NCBI GenBank assembly: GCA_020081605.1
Contig: JAHREC010000049.1
Coordinates: forward strand, 1,240,001 to 1,304,000
DNA from: Albifimbria verrucaria
Lineage: Eukaryota; Ascomycota; Sordariomycetes; Hypocreales; Stachybotryaceae
Direction of reading: 5' to 3'
Length of the DNA stretch: 64,000 nt
A model generated the notes under the pieces. It had not been told where the DNA came from. It searched no databases and saw nothing but the letters and a program-made list of their open reading frames with translations. A program made the translations under genes and the position numbers. Of the stretch, positions 1 through 13,245 are shown piece after piece (position 1 is the first letter of the stretch; each line of letters begins with the position of its first letter).

Positions 1-480
1 CTACGAAGACTTGGACGACCCAAAAGCGAGGGTTGTCCGAGACGAACGCGGCTAACATGATTACCCCCGTTTTTTAGACATCATGATTGAAGCGCCATCA
101 TGCCACGAGCAGGTTGGCTTGCGAGGCAATGCCGGCGAACCATGTTCATCTAGGGATGGCCCGTGATAACCCCTGTCGTGGGCTGGGCCCAGAGCCCGGC
201 CTTGGGGCCTTTTGACCCCAATTCAATTTCCTTAGTGTTGAAATGCTACCAGGGCTATGGTCCGTCGGAACCGATTTGATGGTCTATGGGGCTCCCTGCT
301 GAAGGTAATTCGATGTAGAAATCGTGGAGCCCATGACATACATAGGATCTTTACGACCACGATCCTTTCGCGTACGAATTGAGTCGTTTTCCCGGCCCCT
401 CCCACATTGGCTGCTTTACGATTGCTAGAGATTATGGTCTTCGCTTTTCCATCTCGTAGACCACAGCAGCACCAGCGACC
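1..480. other. 5' flank of the first gene
   Basis: No coding sequence is supported here. The stretch sits directly upstream of the signal-peptide gene at 481 and presumably holds its promoter and 5' UTR. I see no clear TATA box or repeat. Confidence 0.4.
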
Positions 481-2276
481 ATGAAGCTCAATCATGCCTT
501 GCTGTTACAGTCATGGCTTCTATCGTGGCCAGTTCAGGCCATGAAGGTCGTCGTGAAGCGTAAGTGGCGCATCCTCCAATGCAAGACAGCTTCATCAAAC
601 TTATACGGTGTTACACAGGAGAGTCCCTGACCATGATCACTTCCATAATCCGCCACGACAACGGGACATCTAGTGCTACCCCAGGAACACCAATAATCCA
701 CAGCCCTTCGTTGATTCCGTCCAACATCACTACACCCTCTACCGAAGAATGTACACCATTCGGACGGCATGCTCCATTCACGGTTTACGAAATCAAGCAT
801 ACAGAGACCATAACGTTCACTGGCCGGGAAGAAGATTACACACCTCCTTACGAGCAGTTGACACTACCAATCTTCTGCGAGTTCTTTACTACAGTCCCAG
901 CAAAGGGTAGCGACCAATTCATTACCGCAACATTTGTAGATCCCCAGCCAGAACGACCGATGGTCCTGTGGCGCCACGGGAAACCATTACGATTGTAACG
1001 ACGGATAAGAACCCGGCTGTTGTTTTCACGGCATCCCCGCCACCAAGATTCACGCAAACTGGTCCCTTGGCTCGGCCGCTGCCACCTAAATCTAACCAAG
1101 ACGATGGGGAACCATTGAGAAGGTCCCAGCGCGTGTCACATTGAAGCCAGATGACCCCTCCGGTAATGAACCATCAGACAAGGTTCCCGATCGAAGGCCC
1201 AATACTTCTGAGCAGCGCCTAAGAGGCCCAACTTCGAACATCCCTCAGCTGCGACCTCCCTTTACCGTGAGCGTAGGTGACGACAAGATCATCATCAACA
1301 ACAGCACCTTCGACAACCTGCAGCCCAGTCGCACCTCTACGGTCACAGTTGACGAGGGACATTTACTATTCGGCCTACAGCTATCCTGGGCGAAGGGGCT
1401 ACGGTTTCCAAGCCTGCACCTCGCGAAACGCACTGGGTTATTCCCAAGCCGACAGGGGCTACCTTGGATGGAGTGCATGTGACGGTATCAGGATCACAAG
1501 CAATTATTGGAGGAACCCCGGTCGCGATTCCAACAGCCGGTATTACCACTGTCATCGACGGAAAGCCCGTATCTGTTGGGCCAGACGGTGTTGCTGTTGG
1601 CGACAACAGCTTGAGCTATACTGCAAAGCCACCCAAACAGACGGATGAGGTGGTTCTTGGCGGTACTCCAGTGAGGGCTATTGGATCCAGCATCTTGGTT
1701 ATCCACTCCACAACTTTTACTTACGGACCTGGTATCCCCAAGACCTCGGAAGTTGTCGATGGGGAGACCATTGGCATTGGTCCTGACGGAGTTGTTATTC
1801 ACGGAACTACCATTGCAGGGACCTTGGCAAAGGGCGGGACAACCGCGTATGACGTGCTTGGTGGTGTTACCATCACACCGGCTGGCCCATCTGCCGTCGC
1901 CATCGAAGGAGTTACATACACTCTGGGCTCTGGCAGGTCTGAGATGACTACCGTGATTCATGGCAAGACCGTTACAATCGGTCCTAGCGATATCCGAGTG
2001 TCAACCGAGACTTACACGATACCGTTGGTATCTGATGTTGTCACCACGATAAAACCTGCTCGGACAACATCAAGTGAGCATCCAGTCGAGACTGGGTCCA
2101 AGAACAGCTTAGACAAAAAGCCCGTCGGAGAAGAAGTCGACACACACGAAGCACCAAAGGACGAAGATAAAGACGAAGACGAAGATGACAAGAACGCTGC
2201 AGCTCTGATCAGGCCATATGCCGGCTTGGCTATGCTCGCAGGGTGCGCATCCTTCGGTTTCCTTTTCGCAATTTAG
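481..2276 (+). CDS. Secreted or GPI-anchored repeat surface protein
   Basis: Not recognised as a named family; probably a cell-surface or wall protein of about 579 residues. The start at 481 gives a signal peptide ending in WPVQA. An intron at 560-618 (GTAAGT to ACACAG) then joins cleanly to the next exon. The second half repeats a unit built around V(I)DGKxVxxGPDGV: copies near 1545-1600, 1755-1800 and 1950-2000, separated by stretches with GGTPV and YTLGSG-type motifs. Near the C-terminus comes a Asp/Glu/Lys-rich segment, then a hydrophobic tail ending at FLFAI, as in GPI-anchored proteins. Three frame changes, near 977 (GGG), 1105 (GGGG) and 1365 (GGG), each disappear if one G is added, after which the exon sum is a whole number of codons. 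The GPI anchor is inference; a plain membrane anchor is the alternative. Confidence 0.72.
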
Positions 2277-3284
2277 AAGAGTGATCAGCCCTTTCCGGCT
2301 GGGAGTATTGGTTCGGTATAATTAGGGAACAGCTGAGCGAGTCACGCCGGCTATGGAAACAGCCCTGGCGTTTTGGTTTTTGTAATGATCTTTTGCCAAG
2401 TATATATGAGCGACGATGCATGGTGGCAAAAGCTTTGGAGCAATCCTGGATATGACATGTAACATATTGTACGTTTGATAACTGTTGCAAGATTTAACTA
2501 TTTATTGGTTACCGCCCGACTGCTGGTTATGAAGACCGAGTGTTTTGGATACTGCATTCATTGTGACAACTAGATGATCTTTGCGGAGGAGACAACGCGC
2601 GACAACTTCATCACCACGCACGAGCCGGTCTCGCAATCCAACCAATCGTTGCTCATACCCAGACGAGCTGTGTGTAATCCGTACCATGGTAAGTGAAGCC
2701 TTGATTACACATGCCTAGTGTACAATCCATACATGCTACCATGCGGCCTGGTCCTATAGATCGACACCACCAGGCGAAAAGCAACCCCGAAGGGTGCAGG
2801 GTCCCATGTTCGCAGACGTTTATCCAATGAATAACGCATTCGTTCATGATGAACCAGGGCTCAAGGATTCCTGATGGACTAACGGGAACCCTCAGGGTCT
2901 CTATTGCAAGGTAACACTGTATGTTCCTGTCGGTTAGGCCGAGCTAGCAGAACTCGTTCAATGTCACACTCAAGCATTCCAAAGAACCATGATGCCAAGA
3001 TTTGTCAACGGTCGTTTAAACATCCAACGCCCATGATGTGCCCAGAACAAGATGGTGTGCAGTGGAACGATGGATGGAGACTGAGCACACAATGATGGGG
3101 CACCAAGGCTATTTATGACTTAAATTGAGACTACGGTGTTGAATGACGAGCTCGAATGTTTAAACCGTTGAGAAACTCTCGCACGAAGAGGCAGAAGTGG
3201 AAGAAAGCCAAAATTAAACTCGCTCGCTGGAATCTTAGCAACTCCGCGAATCGAAACATTACACCCACAAGAAACCGCTAAGCT
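2277..3284. other. Convergent intergenic region, 3' UTRs
   Basis: About 1 kb between two genes that converge. It should hold both 3' UTRs and polyadenylation sites. The short open frames on both strands show no recognisable motif. I see no RNA gene or repeat. Confidence 0.4.
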
Positions 3285-6200
3285 CTACTGCCCGAAGCAA
3301 ACCATCTGCGTGCTACCATCGTTGTACCCTTTGCCTTTACCCACCCCTTCTGTATCAAGAGGCGGAAAATCGTTCTGTGTTGGACTGGATGGGGTCTCAG
3401 ATGGCAGCTCTGCTGAATACGAGGCAGACTGCTCCTGGTCTTGCATGCTGAGGCTCAGGGCCAGTGCAAGATCTTCGTCTTCGTTCGCGGTATGGCCAGA
3501 CGGGCCAGCTCGAGACCCACCCATTGACATTTGACCAGCAAGAGGGGACTGGATCCAAGTTGCTTCCCTTCTTGTTGTTCTTTGCTTTATAGGTAACAGA
3601 GAACTCATACTCGCCTGAGCTATTGCCTTGGAGAGGAGATTGACTAATATCATTTCCACTTTCAAGCAATGACAATCGTATGGCTTGCTGCACCTGCCGC
3701 TCATATTCCTCGTCTCCTGTTACGGGAATCACAGGAGGGCTAGGGTCGGCGACGCTGGGCTCTGGAGTGATGGTGTCAAGCGAGGTTTCGCTGAAAGACG
3801 AAGCTGTGTCCAGACTGGCTTCGGCGGCAGAGTCGCTAGCGCTGGCTCGTCGATGTTCGTCTTGTTGATAGGCTTCTTCCGATATCATCTGTGCGTAACG
3901 TATGGCCTCCTCTTCTGTGAGATCTCCCAGAGCTCCTACACCGAAACGGTTACGAAGCCTGGTTTGTTCCCTGGCCCGTTGCTCATTTTCGCGCCGGAGC
4001 TCTCGTTCCTCAGCTGCAATGTATCCAGCAACTGTGCCTCCGAGACGTCTGCTGGCCATTCGGCCGTGCACATCCGAATGTCGAACACGGCGCTTGCGTC
4101 CACTGGGCTGGCTCTTCGAGCTGTAGGACCAGTAACGCAGGAATGCTCCGAACGACACAATGCCACGAAGGATAGAAGGGTCCGAGTCGAGGAAAATGGC
4201 ACCCACCGCTGAGTATGTGTCTTCGCGCAGCATGGGATTCATTGTCGTCATATGACGAGGTACCCGACCGTTTGAACGAGAGTTCAAAGTTCTGATAGCA
4301 TCTGGAGTGGACACTAAAGGATCCCATGCCTGTACGAGTCCATCGCTTCCACCATGCACAAGGTAAAGCGCGGAAACCGCGAGACAGGAAATCTCAGGAG
4401 ACTCGGTTTGGATCATACGAACTGGCTGTGGGCTTGAAATGGTCACGTCTTCACGCGCATTCCAAACAACGATGCCACCGCTCTTGGTTCCAACTGCTAG
4501 GAAACGTGCCCTTCGTCCGGGGATCTCTTGGGTGCCCTGGTCGATAGGGGTACAGTTGCACCTGGCGTAGTGCCGTTGGGACCGTGCAGTGGGTCTTCCG
4601 CCAATGTTAGAACAGAGTGCATGGAGTTGTCTAAAGCAGTTGCAGAGATGGTCGATTTTTCGTGGTTTCGGAGATCCATAGTAGCATTTCTCCAGTCATG
4701 AAAGACTGAAGAAGCATCGGCCGGTGTCGACGGTGTAGGTGGTGGAGATCTTGGTGTTTGCACCTCTGATGTTGCGTTCTTGACTGTCGTTGGAGTCCCT
4801 ACACCTCCAAACAAGGATGGTGGGAGTTCCGAAACAGGTTCGTTTTCAACTACGATCGGCTGTTCTTTGATACCAGCAGTGCGAGAAAACCGCTCAACCC
4901 GAGCAGGAACATCTTCTGCGAGGCCACAATCAATAACAAAGATGCTCTCACCGGCGCCGTAGCCATCGTCGCTGGCAAAGTCGACCTCCAACCTGCGCTG
5001 CATATCCCAGCCCTCACAGACCTTTCGGAAGTGTGCGGGCTTGTGGCGTAGAAACTTGTCAATCTCGCGAGCCTCGGCAGCAAGTTGATCTCTGCTGAGG
5101 TTCATCGAGTTTGATGGCGAGCGAGGCGAATATGCGCCACGAATAGCATTCTTATCAAGATCATCTTGGCGAGCCACTCGGCGGGTCAACTCTAACAGGT
5201 GCCAGTACGCTGTTCGACCAGTGTACCAGGCATTCTTAGTTGCGTCCTCGCCTTTGTTGTTTCCAGCTGGATCGGTAGGTGTCTCTGTCATGTAGTATAC
5301 TTCTCCAAGTGCGTTCAAAGCAACAGCCCAAACTCGTGCCGACGCCTTTCGCTTTTGGTTGTATTGGTCATCCACTTTCAAAGCAACGATGGGAATCCCT
5401 GGGCTGAGAACCCATCGGGCGGTCATATCGCCATTCGAGAACCTCGATGCGCTTGACTCTGTACCAAGAGAGTACGCGGTGACTACACCGAGCGTGGAGC
5501 CAGTCAACATGCCGACCATGGATTTTGTAGCAGTAGGAACGGCAGATGACTTGGCAATCCACACACTGCAGATGGCTTCGGACATTTCAGGTATTTTGGG
5601 TATATCGGCGTAGGTATCCACGACACCATTCTCACCACCGAGAAAGCGTCCACGCATCTCGTTCATGCCGCGGAAGAAGGCACGGCCTCCAGGAAACCTT
5701 CACCAGATATGATACCGTAAGGCTGGCTGACGTCCATCACATTTGGGGTGGCGGCAGGTCCTTCTCCTAAGCCGTATGGAACCAAATTCGGTACAACCTC
5801 CTCGAGCTGAAGCGAGTTGTAGGGATCCTCAAGACCCCACTTCTCTATCTTTCCACTCGTAGGATCACTTGTGGTTGCAACACCGAGATCAGACGCTCCC
5901 TGTACCGCTCGAGGGGCTTCTTGCCATTGTTGAACAGAGCATGTATATTGGTGACGAGCCAGGGCAGTTTCGAGTTGTAGGTCAGAACAGCGCTGACCTT
6001 TCTTCCAGACTGGGCATTTCTCACGGACGAGCCAATGTTACCAGAGCTGGTACCCGGCTTGCCGCGCGCCAGACTCCTCATCAACCGCGTGCGCAGCAGA
6101 TATTCGCTTCTCCAGGTCGCAAGTGGCGTCAGTCGCCCAAAGTAACGGGTCTCTGATCGCAATACATCCGAGTTCGAATCGGGCCATACGTCCGCGCCGC

Positions 6201-6813
6201 GTTTGGTTGGCTTGGGCGCTAATGTCGAGTGCCCAGGGAAATATCGCAGAAATGCCATTCTCCACGCGTGGGGGTCGTGACCAGCGCATAGAAGCGTTTG
6301 GACACAAGAGCGACCGAGGCATGGGAGTCAGGATGAAGATGGGACAGGATATGGGTCAAGATTTCTGTTACGGTGATGTCAGCCTCTCTCCAAGTCTCGA
6401 GCACAAGGAGAACGATACTGACCATTTGGAAACTCAGTGAGCTGGATCCCAGTGGACGCCGAGTCAGGACGCTTGATGACCTTGAAGCCCATTGCCTGCC
6501 TGGGAGTCGGTGGAGTCAAAGCATTCTCATATTCGGATACACGCTGACCAGCTACATGAGGATGTTCATTTGCGAACTTGCCAAGATTCAATCCGCGTAG
6601 CTTCTCGTCGAGCTGGTCAGCGTTGACTCCTTCGAGGGAGCTGGGGCCGAGGTCGGGGATAGAGCGCGGCGAGGCGCTGCTGTCCTGCGACCGGACTCGG
6701 TAGAGACCGCTGGGATCGTGTTGATGTAAGCCATGTTGAGAGGAAGTCGTAGGGGCCGAGGGGTTATGTGGTTCAGGATGCGGTTGTGAAATCTCTAGAG
6801 GCACTTGTGGCAT
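3285..6813 (-). CDS. F-box/WD40 protein with C-terminal ubiquitin-interacting motifs
   Basis: Likely substrate receptor of an SCF ubiquitin ligase, about 1158 residues. It starts at 6813 with a Pro/Ser-rich N-terminus. An intron at 6365-6422 joins to an F-box: FPNEILTHIL, then HASVALVSKRFYAL (about 6285-6423). A long WD40-like region follows (about 6200-4260) with blade-like strings such as ARFLAVGTKSGGIVVWN and LYLVHGGSDGLVQAWDP. The C-terminal third has a coiled, Arg/Glu-rich stretch and two ubiquitin-interacting motifs, one around ERQVQQAIRLSLLES (near 3680) and one around DEDLALALSLSMQ (near 3465). Six missing bases are inferred: near 6282, 5917, 5690, 4526, and two near 3550-3580. F-box and WD40 make an SCF receptor plausible; ubiquitin reading by the tail is inference from the motifs. 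I do not recognise a named orthologue. Confidence 0.75.
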
Positions 6814-7470
6814 AAAGCTGGTGTGTGCAAAGGTGGGGGCGATGTAGATGACTGTGCACGAGGTCTTTGCACAGTCTGAGGCGCTGGTTAGGCGATGTCG
6901 TAGGATTGACGCGTTATACAGTGGGAAGTTGGGAAGCTGGATCGCCGCAGACGGTTAACGTGACGTGTTGGATGGTGGCCAAATTGGAGATGACTTTTTC
7001 CAGCGAGAGCGCATATCGTCACTCGGAAATGAAGTCGAGGTGATTCACCGAGAATCAACCGGCGCGTGAGTTACCGATGGATTATGTCACGCTTTAATGA
7101 GTCCCAACGTCACAGTAGGCTAAAACCCCATTTATCAACAATGTCAATGAACGTTAGTTCACTATATCGCCAACTTTCGCGCGTTCATACGAAACGAGTA
7201 ATCTTGAATTTTGGAGGTGCAATCATGATGGCTGTGGCCCCTCATGTTTTGACTAATCCAAACAATGACGTTCATGGGTCAAGATGCCCCGGCAACCGCC
7301 TGTAACATCGGACTTATCTAGACCGTTACTACTGCTCACGAGCGAACATGCGACCTCATAGGTGTCAAGACTTTCCCAGAGTTCTTTCGGGGATAACAAG
7401 CACTCGTTTTGACATGGCTGCTTTTGAAACATGTGGTTTGCGCATTAAGTGGCGACATAGTCGAATGACG

Positions 7471-7507
7471 GGAACCTTTCCACGGAGATTTCCACGGAAA
7501 TTGGTTC
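7471..7507. repeat. Small nested direct and inverted repeat
   Basis: The ten-base word TTTCCACGGA occurs at 7477-7486 and again at 7489-7498. The second copy continues into an inverted repeat TTTCC-AC-GGAAA. The whole is flanked by GAACC (7472-7476) and its complement GGTTC (7503-7507). Confidence 0.6.
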
Positions 7508-10047
7508 GCAGCATCACACACCAGCGTGGGAGGTTAGGCCCCGGCGTACGACGGGCCTTGATGTCGGTTGCGTCTCAATGCCCACAGAAAACAGGTATAC
7601 GGCATCCAAATATGCTCCTCTGGCAACAGACCGTGGCAAATACATGAAAGCAATCCGTCGTGCAAGTGGACTATTTTTGGAGTTTCATTCTACATCGATT
7701 GGTGCATCTCATGCAAGCACGCCGTACTCGGCTCAGGTGCCTCGGGTTTATCCGCCGATCGTTGGGTTTAAAAGCCGAACCACTCGTCGACTGGTCAAGG
7801 ATTTCTTCGGTGAGGGCTTCGAGAAGTCCCGGGAGGGGTCTGCACCCGTCGTCCTATCATAGCCGTCTACAATACCAGCATTATGTCTCGCCAAGCACCC
7901 CATGCCATCATACGTACCGCATGACCAATCGTATCATGGCGAGCCATCGGTGCCGTGGAGTCGGATGCATGATATAAACCTCCTCCTCGTCAAGCCCCTG
8001 GCCTTTCCATGTCCAGGTTCCGACTCCCGGAACATGGAGGCGAGCCACCCCTGTTGTAAGCAAGCAAAAAATCTGCAGTCTGCAAGAGGAATATGTTTCG
8101 TCGAGTGTCGGCTACTCCGAATGGCCACAGTTGCCTAACTGAAGCACCGTCTCCGCAACTGAGCTCCAGGCCAGGCCGGAACGATGCCAGTTCCGCCATC
8201 GAACCATGTGACGTAGGGAGAAATGGGCATCAGTACATTATCCTGGTTGCTGGTTTTCTGCTTGGCATTGACGGGAGCCAGCCCGTAAACAGAGGTTACA
8301 ACAAACCCAGCAAATGTCTCGGCCGGCAGCCGTGCATTGTCAATAGGTCGGCGCCACCAGTGATGGTTTACACAACATTGGACCCGGAAGCGACCCGGAC
8401 TACTGTAAATCTGCCACGTCCAGATGGCATGGCCAGCGAGGCGGTTGGCGTCGACTGTGCAGGCCAGACTAGTGACAACCAAATCAAAACCCCTACATGG
8501 CCACACAAGCCTTCCGCCTCTGCCGTGAGGATGTCCTACTGATCAAGGAATATTCCTCGATAATTATGTTTGACTGATCTGCAAGTGTCCCGGGCGGGTC
8601 TGCGGGACGTGCCGTTGCGTGCGCTTTCCACAACTCATCGAGTTTCTTGTAGGTTACATTCTCCTGCCTTTCTCATTCAATGAGCGTTTTAATTACCCTG
8701 CTCTGGTCGAAACATTGCCTCGGCAACTTGGGGTGCTCCAATTTGCAAAGGGCCCCTGGTCTCGGTCGACACCAGGCACCTGGGCGACGCTATTAGCAAC
8801 GCGATGCTATGCTTGCTGCAAGTCGTCGTTGGTCCCCGCCCGAGGGGCGCAGGGGTCGGGGAAGTACGAGTTGCAGAGACCAACACACAGCACGGAGCCG
8901 GAGTAGTGATGCATGCCGTCAATGAGGACAGCCTGATGGTACGCTAGGACTTGCGATGTTCATCTGCATGGCCCAGGATCGTCGAGAGGCGAGGCCAGCT
9001 CGCACAGTCATTAGAGGTCAAAGAGAGCCATTCCCTAGTGTGAAGGGACGTGCAGGATGAGACCAGCCCACGCGGCAAGGTCCAGATGATGCACTGGGCA
9101 TCGGGGAGTTAGTATAGTTACAGCGACACCCTACTGTCTTCAGCGTACCGTACTGTCGTACATTTATGGACCCTTACAGAGACCATGGGCACCCAAGGTA
9201 GCGATTGTCGTAACTAGAGCGACGCTAACGAATGATGCCAGAATATCAAACTGACTTACAGGCTTGCTAAAAACGAACCAGAACTTCTCTGAACGGCTGA
9301 TCTCCAGCCCCAACACATTGTCAACGGTGAGCAACCCAAGGGGCAAGTCTCGATCGGTACGCATCCTTCCGGGACTCTGCCCCTTTCTCAAAAGATCTGT
9401 TGGCTTGCAGGATAGATGATCTTGACCAAGCCTCGTGGGGGCTGCTGATTACAGGAGAGACACGGGGATAACAGAGGGAAAAATACGTACTTTTACCGTG
9501 TTGATCGTTGTGGTAGCATCCGGGAGTGAAAACACACATCCACAACCACTCGGGATTGGCCTGGATTCCAGCTATCCCAGGGTTGCTGGAGAGGGTTCTC
9601 AGGAGGCTTGCTGCACCGAGGAACCAGGATTTGAGCTATCGGTCCGTCTGGACCACGAATTAGCATGCATCTTGCATTCGACGCAAGGCGAGGGGTAAGC
9701 GGGAGGGAGTGTCTTTGCTTTTTCGCTCGATCAATCATTGAATCCACTAGCCAGCTACCAGACACCTGAGTGGGCCAAGGTGGTATGAGCAGTGAGCCAC
9801 GTCCCAGCGTGTCGGTGTCGGCTGGAAATGAGATGAGACGCAATGTAGGAAAGTCCAGGCCCAATGGTGGCGCTTGTCACGGATGATGAAGATTAGGATC
9901 CCTGAACAAGGGCGAGACGAGGGTCACGGCCACTGAAGGGACATGCTGGTACCCGCCAATCCGGTTCCCTCGCCACTCTACAGGCGACGAAGCGAAGAAG
10001 CTGAGCTCTTGGCCGTTTCGACCAATTTACCGTACAAGATGATGAGG

Positions 10048-10078
10048 GTGTGCATGTGTGTGTGTGCGCGTGCGTGTC
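10048..10078. repeat. TG-rich microsatellite
   Basis: An imperfect run of TG/CG dinucleotides inside the gene-poor stretch. Confidence 0.8.
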
Positions 10079-13000
10079 AATCTGCCCAGAAATCCCAGCC
10101 GCTTGGGCTCGAGACGCGGCGCCATATCTTAGCGTCCATGATCAGGCCAGGCGTCCCGTGAAGCGGTGAGGGCCATAGCGGAGCCGTCGCAAAGTTGAGA
10201 GAGCCGCCCTCCTGGGTGGCTTCGAACTAATCATGTAGAGCAGTAGGAGACGGCAGAAGCAAGTAATGACAGGCTTTTGGCATCGAGAACTTGCGCGCGG
10301 CTGAAAGCTGCTGATTTAAAATCGGGAACCCGCGTCAAGACGGCGCTGGCTCCTAAACAAGGTCGGGCGCAGACCGGTCCTGAGCCAGGCAGGCTAAGGC
10401 GCTAAGTAGGCATCCCAGGGCGGGAAGACCATCGAGATCCTTACTGGAAGCAAACGGCGGGCACTGGAACGTGGAGCTCATGCGTCGAAGAAGTCTATTA
10501 CACCCGTCCAGGCTTTTTCTGTAGCACGGGAGCCGGAAGGGAATGGGAATGGTCGGTTGACCAAGTAGCTTTTGACGATAAAGCAAAGGACCAGGGAAAG
10601 CATTGCACCTGACTAGAGGATATGGCTCGATTTCCCATTATCTGCCCTGTAGACTAACGGCTCATTACTCGTGCGCCTGCGGAGAGAACCCTGGAAGGTG
10701 GGTCTCACTCGGGGTACGGTACTGATGCGTTGGTGATGCCGCTCCGCAGCGCCGATCTCTCTGGGCGATTTCGCGGGGGCTTGTGATCCATTGCCGGGAC
10801 ATTGATTTCTCTAGGAGGGGTCTTGGGACTCGAACTAGCCCAGCCCACCGTCAACTGCAACAGCCCGTCTATTTTCACATGAACTCGAGCTTGTTTAGAC
10901 CCTTTCGAAAAAGGCGAGAGGAAATTGGAATATGTTGCCCAGAGGAAGAAACCGGCCAACCCTGGCACTCGTTATTCAGGTTTCGCTACAGAGGCTTCAT
11001 CAGGCTAGGCCCGATGGAAGACGCCCCTTTACCAAAGTTGAAAAGAGGCCAGCCACCAGCTGGTCGCAAGGCGAAACCCAGGCAGCGCGTACTGATACGA
11101 GGGCCGACGGTCGCGCAGGGTGACGACATGGTGTTGCATTTCGCCTCAGCCGAATACCCGCTTGAAGTGAAAGCTCAACACGGGAGGCAATGGAATGTTA
11201 CAGACTACAGTCAGACCCCCGCCGCGTCCCAGCAGACTGGAGGAGGAGGAGGGGTCTCGACGCACTCTCGCCCTTCCGCGGCGTCCATCATGTACTGTAA
11301 GCATGCAGAGCAGACGTACTGTGCAGGAGAGAAAACCAAGGACTGGTGTTGTTGGCACCCCTTGTAGCGGGATTAGCAAATCACAAGTCTAGGGCATGGT
11401 GTATTCTGTCCTGTCACTCCCTTGGTCCCTCAACCATGCAGCGCAGATCTTTTTCTTTCTTTCGTGCGGGCTTCGAGGGGCGGGAGCTGACCCAAAATCT
11501 GACTTGTTCCTCTGTCGACTTTCCCTCCCCCTACTTCTTGGGTCCGATGGGGCAGAGCGACGGCGTCCTGTTGGTCGGGACGCCGGTCTCGTAACTTGTG
11601 TAGTAAACGTGGCAATGCAGTAGCGGGCGCGAGCGACGGGAACCGGGTCGGGAAGGGTTGCGTGTCGTCACCGTTCGACCATGATTCTAGAGGCCAACCC
11701 CTTTTCCCCGTTGTAAGCCGGTGAAAGGGTACGTCTTTGGCTGGCCCAAAGTCCCGAGGCTATGGGACGGCTGCGTCACCAGATGCCAACGCAAAAACAT
11801 TCGACCCGAGCACGAGCACGGCAGCAGTCGGATGCTACGTAGGGTGTCAATGCAGCATGTCAGGCGAGTGAACAAACACGAGCAGAGTCAAGGACTGGAA
11901 CTGCAGAGTTTTTCACTCCGTTCCATTCTTGGGCCCCCGTTACAGCACACGACGACGCATATGCGCCCATGGCACGCACCCCGGAGCCTCCGCCCGGAAA
12001 AAGAAAAGAAAAAAAAAAAATTCAAGCTACTGAACCCCAAGGCATGTCAGTTGTCGGAGTTTTTACGAGAGCTGATAAATCTCGGCGGCGAACCTGGAAT
12101 CCAACGGCGGTCGATAAAAACCTGGACCGTTCTGACAGACTTTAAAAAGAAAGAATGCGGCGAAAGTTTAAAGTCAATGGAATGGATGGGCGGTAAACGG
12201 GGAAAACCTTGTTGACATTGCCGAAAACGGCTTGGCTCTTTGCCTAAACGGGTAAGCCACGCTTTCCCAAAGGGGCAAGCAGAGAGAGACTTGGGACCGC
12301 TCAGTCGGGATGGCACAACGCTGAGCAGAGGCGGTTCAGGAGTTCGCCCACCCATTCCCTTAGTATTCCCTTGTCATCTACCTCGAGCGGTAAGAAGGCT
12401 AAACTAAAGTAGCGCCCTCCACTCATTAATATTCGCTGTACGCTGTCGCTGTCGCTGCACGCCCTCCCTTGCCTTGTCGCCCGTCTGGCACGCGCTGATT
12501 GGGCTGTGATTAAGCACGAGGGACGGTCCTTGGTGTGGGAGATGGCCAGGGTTGCTCTCGATGAAATGCAGCCATCTGGCCCGTCTGCCTGGTGACCGTA
12601 ACGGAAAGATGGTATCATGCCGTGAATCCCTTGCAATACCACTCGTTTCCGTAGCGAGACGAGCGTGCATGGCTGGGACCGGCCTTCCTCATTCAAAAGC
12701 ACGGCCAAGAGACTTGCCGCGCGCGACGAGACCCAAGCGTAGTTGAGCCACCGCCAACGTTCCCATGGCCGAGAGATATCCCATCGTTTGTTCCCTAGTA
12801 CGTCAAACATACCAGCGCAGACTGGCCGAACTCAAAAAGTCAAGCACCGAGACGACCAGGGCCCGCGATGTCAAAAAATTGCGGGAGGCGACGAGCAGGG
12901 CATTCACGGACGAGATTGCCAACTGCGGACGAACGAGCAAGGCCCCATGGATTTCTTGACAAGACGGAACAGGCCAGCCATGCTTGGTTGAGACCCGCTA

Positions 13001-13194
13001 TCTCTGCACCGTACCATGCGTTCGCAGCAGTGGTTTCAATACCCATGCGGTTGATAAGCGATCACGAAGCTGCTACGAGCCCACGTTGTGTGCTGTACAA
13101 TATGGTTTGATTACTTGCTTGGCTCTAGCACGACGGCCCTGTGGATACCAGGAGAGACCTGTTAAAAGTGTAACGGTGAAGCAGACACAACAAG

Positions 13195-13245
13195 AAATAA
13201 GAATAATAAGAATAATAATCAACAAATAAATAAATAAAAATCGAA
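13195..13245. repeat. AT-rich low-complexity tract
   Basis: A run of AATAAT/AATAAATA words, sharply more AT-rich than its surroundings. It contains AATAAA-like words and could lie near a transcript end, but no gene next to it is supported. Confidence 0.6.

Noticed and set aside
6165..6185. GTTCGAATC, a tRNA B-box-like word
   Set aside because: It lies in the F-box/WD40 coding region, with no A box or acceptor stem at the right distance.
8093..8542. Open frame of 149 codons with an overlapping antisense frame of 123
   Set aside because: Both strands are equally open and neither shows a motif.
10783..11367. Open frame of 194 codons
   Set aside because: No domain, no codon bias like the real genes, no intron structure or homologous string recognised.
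12301..12810. Minus-strand open frame of 169 codons
   Set aside because: Composition is random-like, and no feature distinguishes it from chance.
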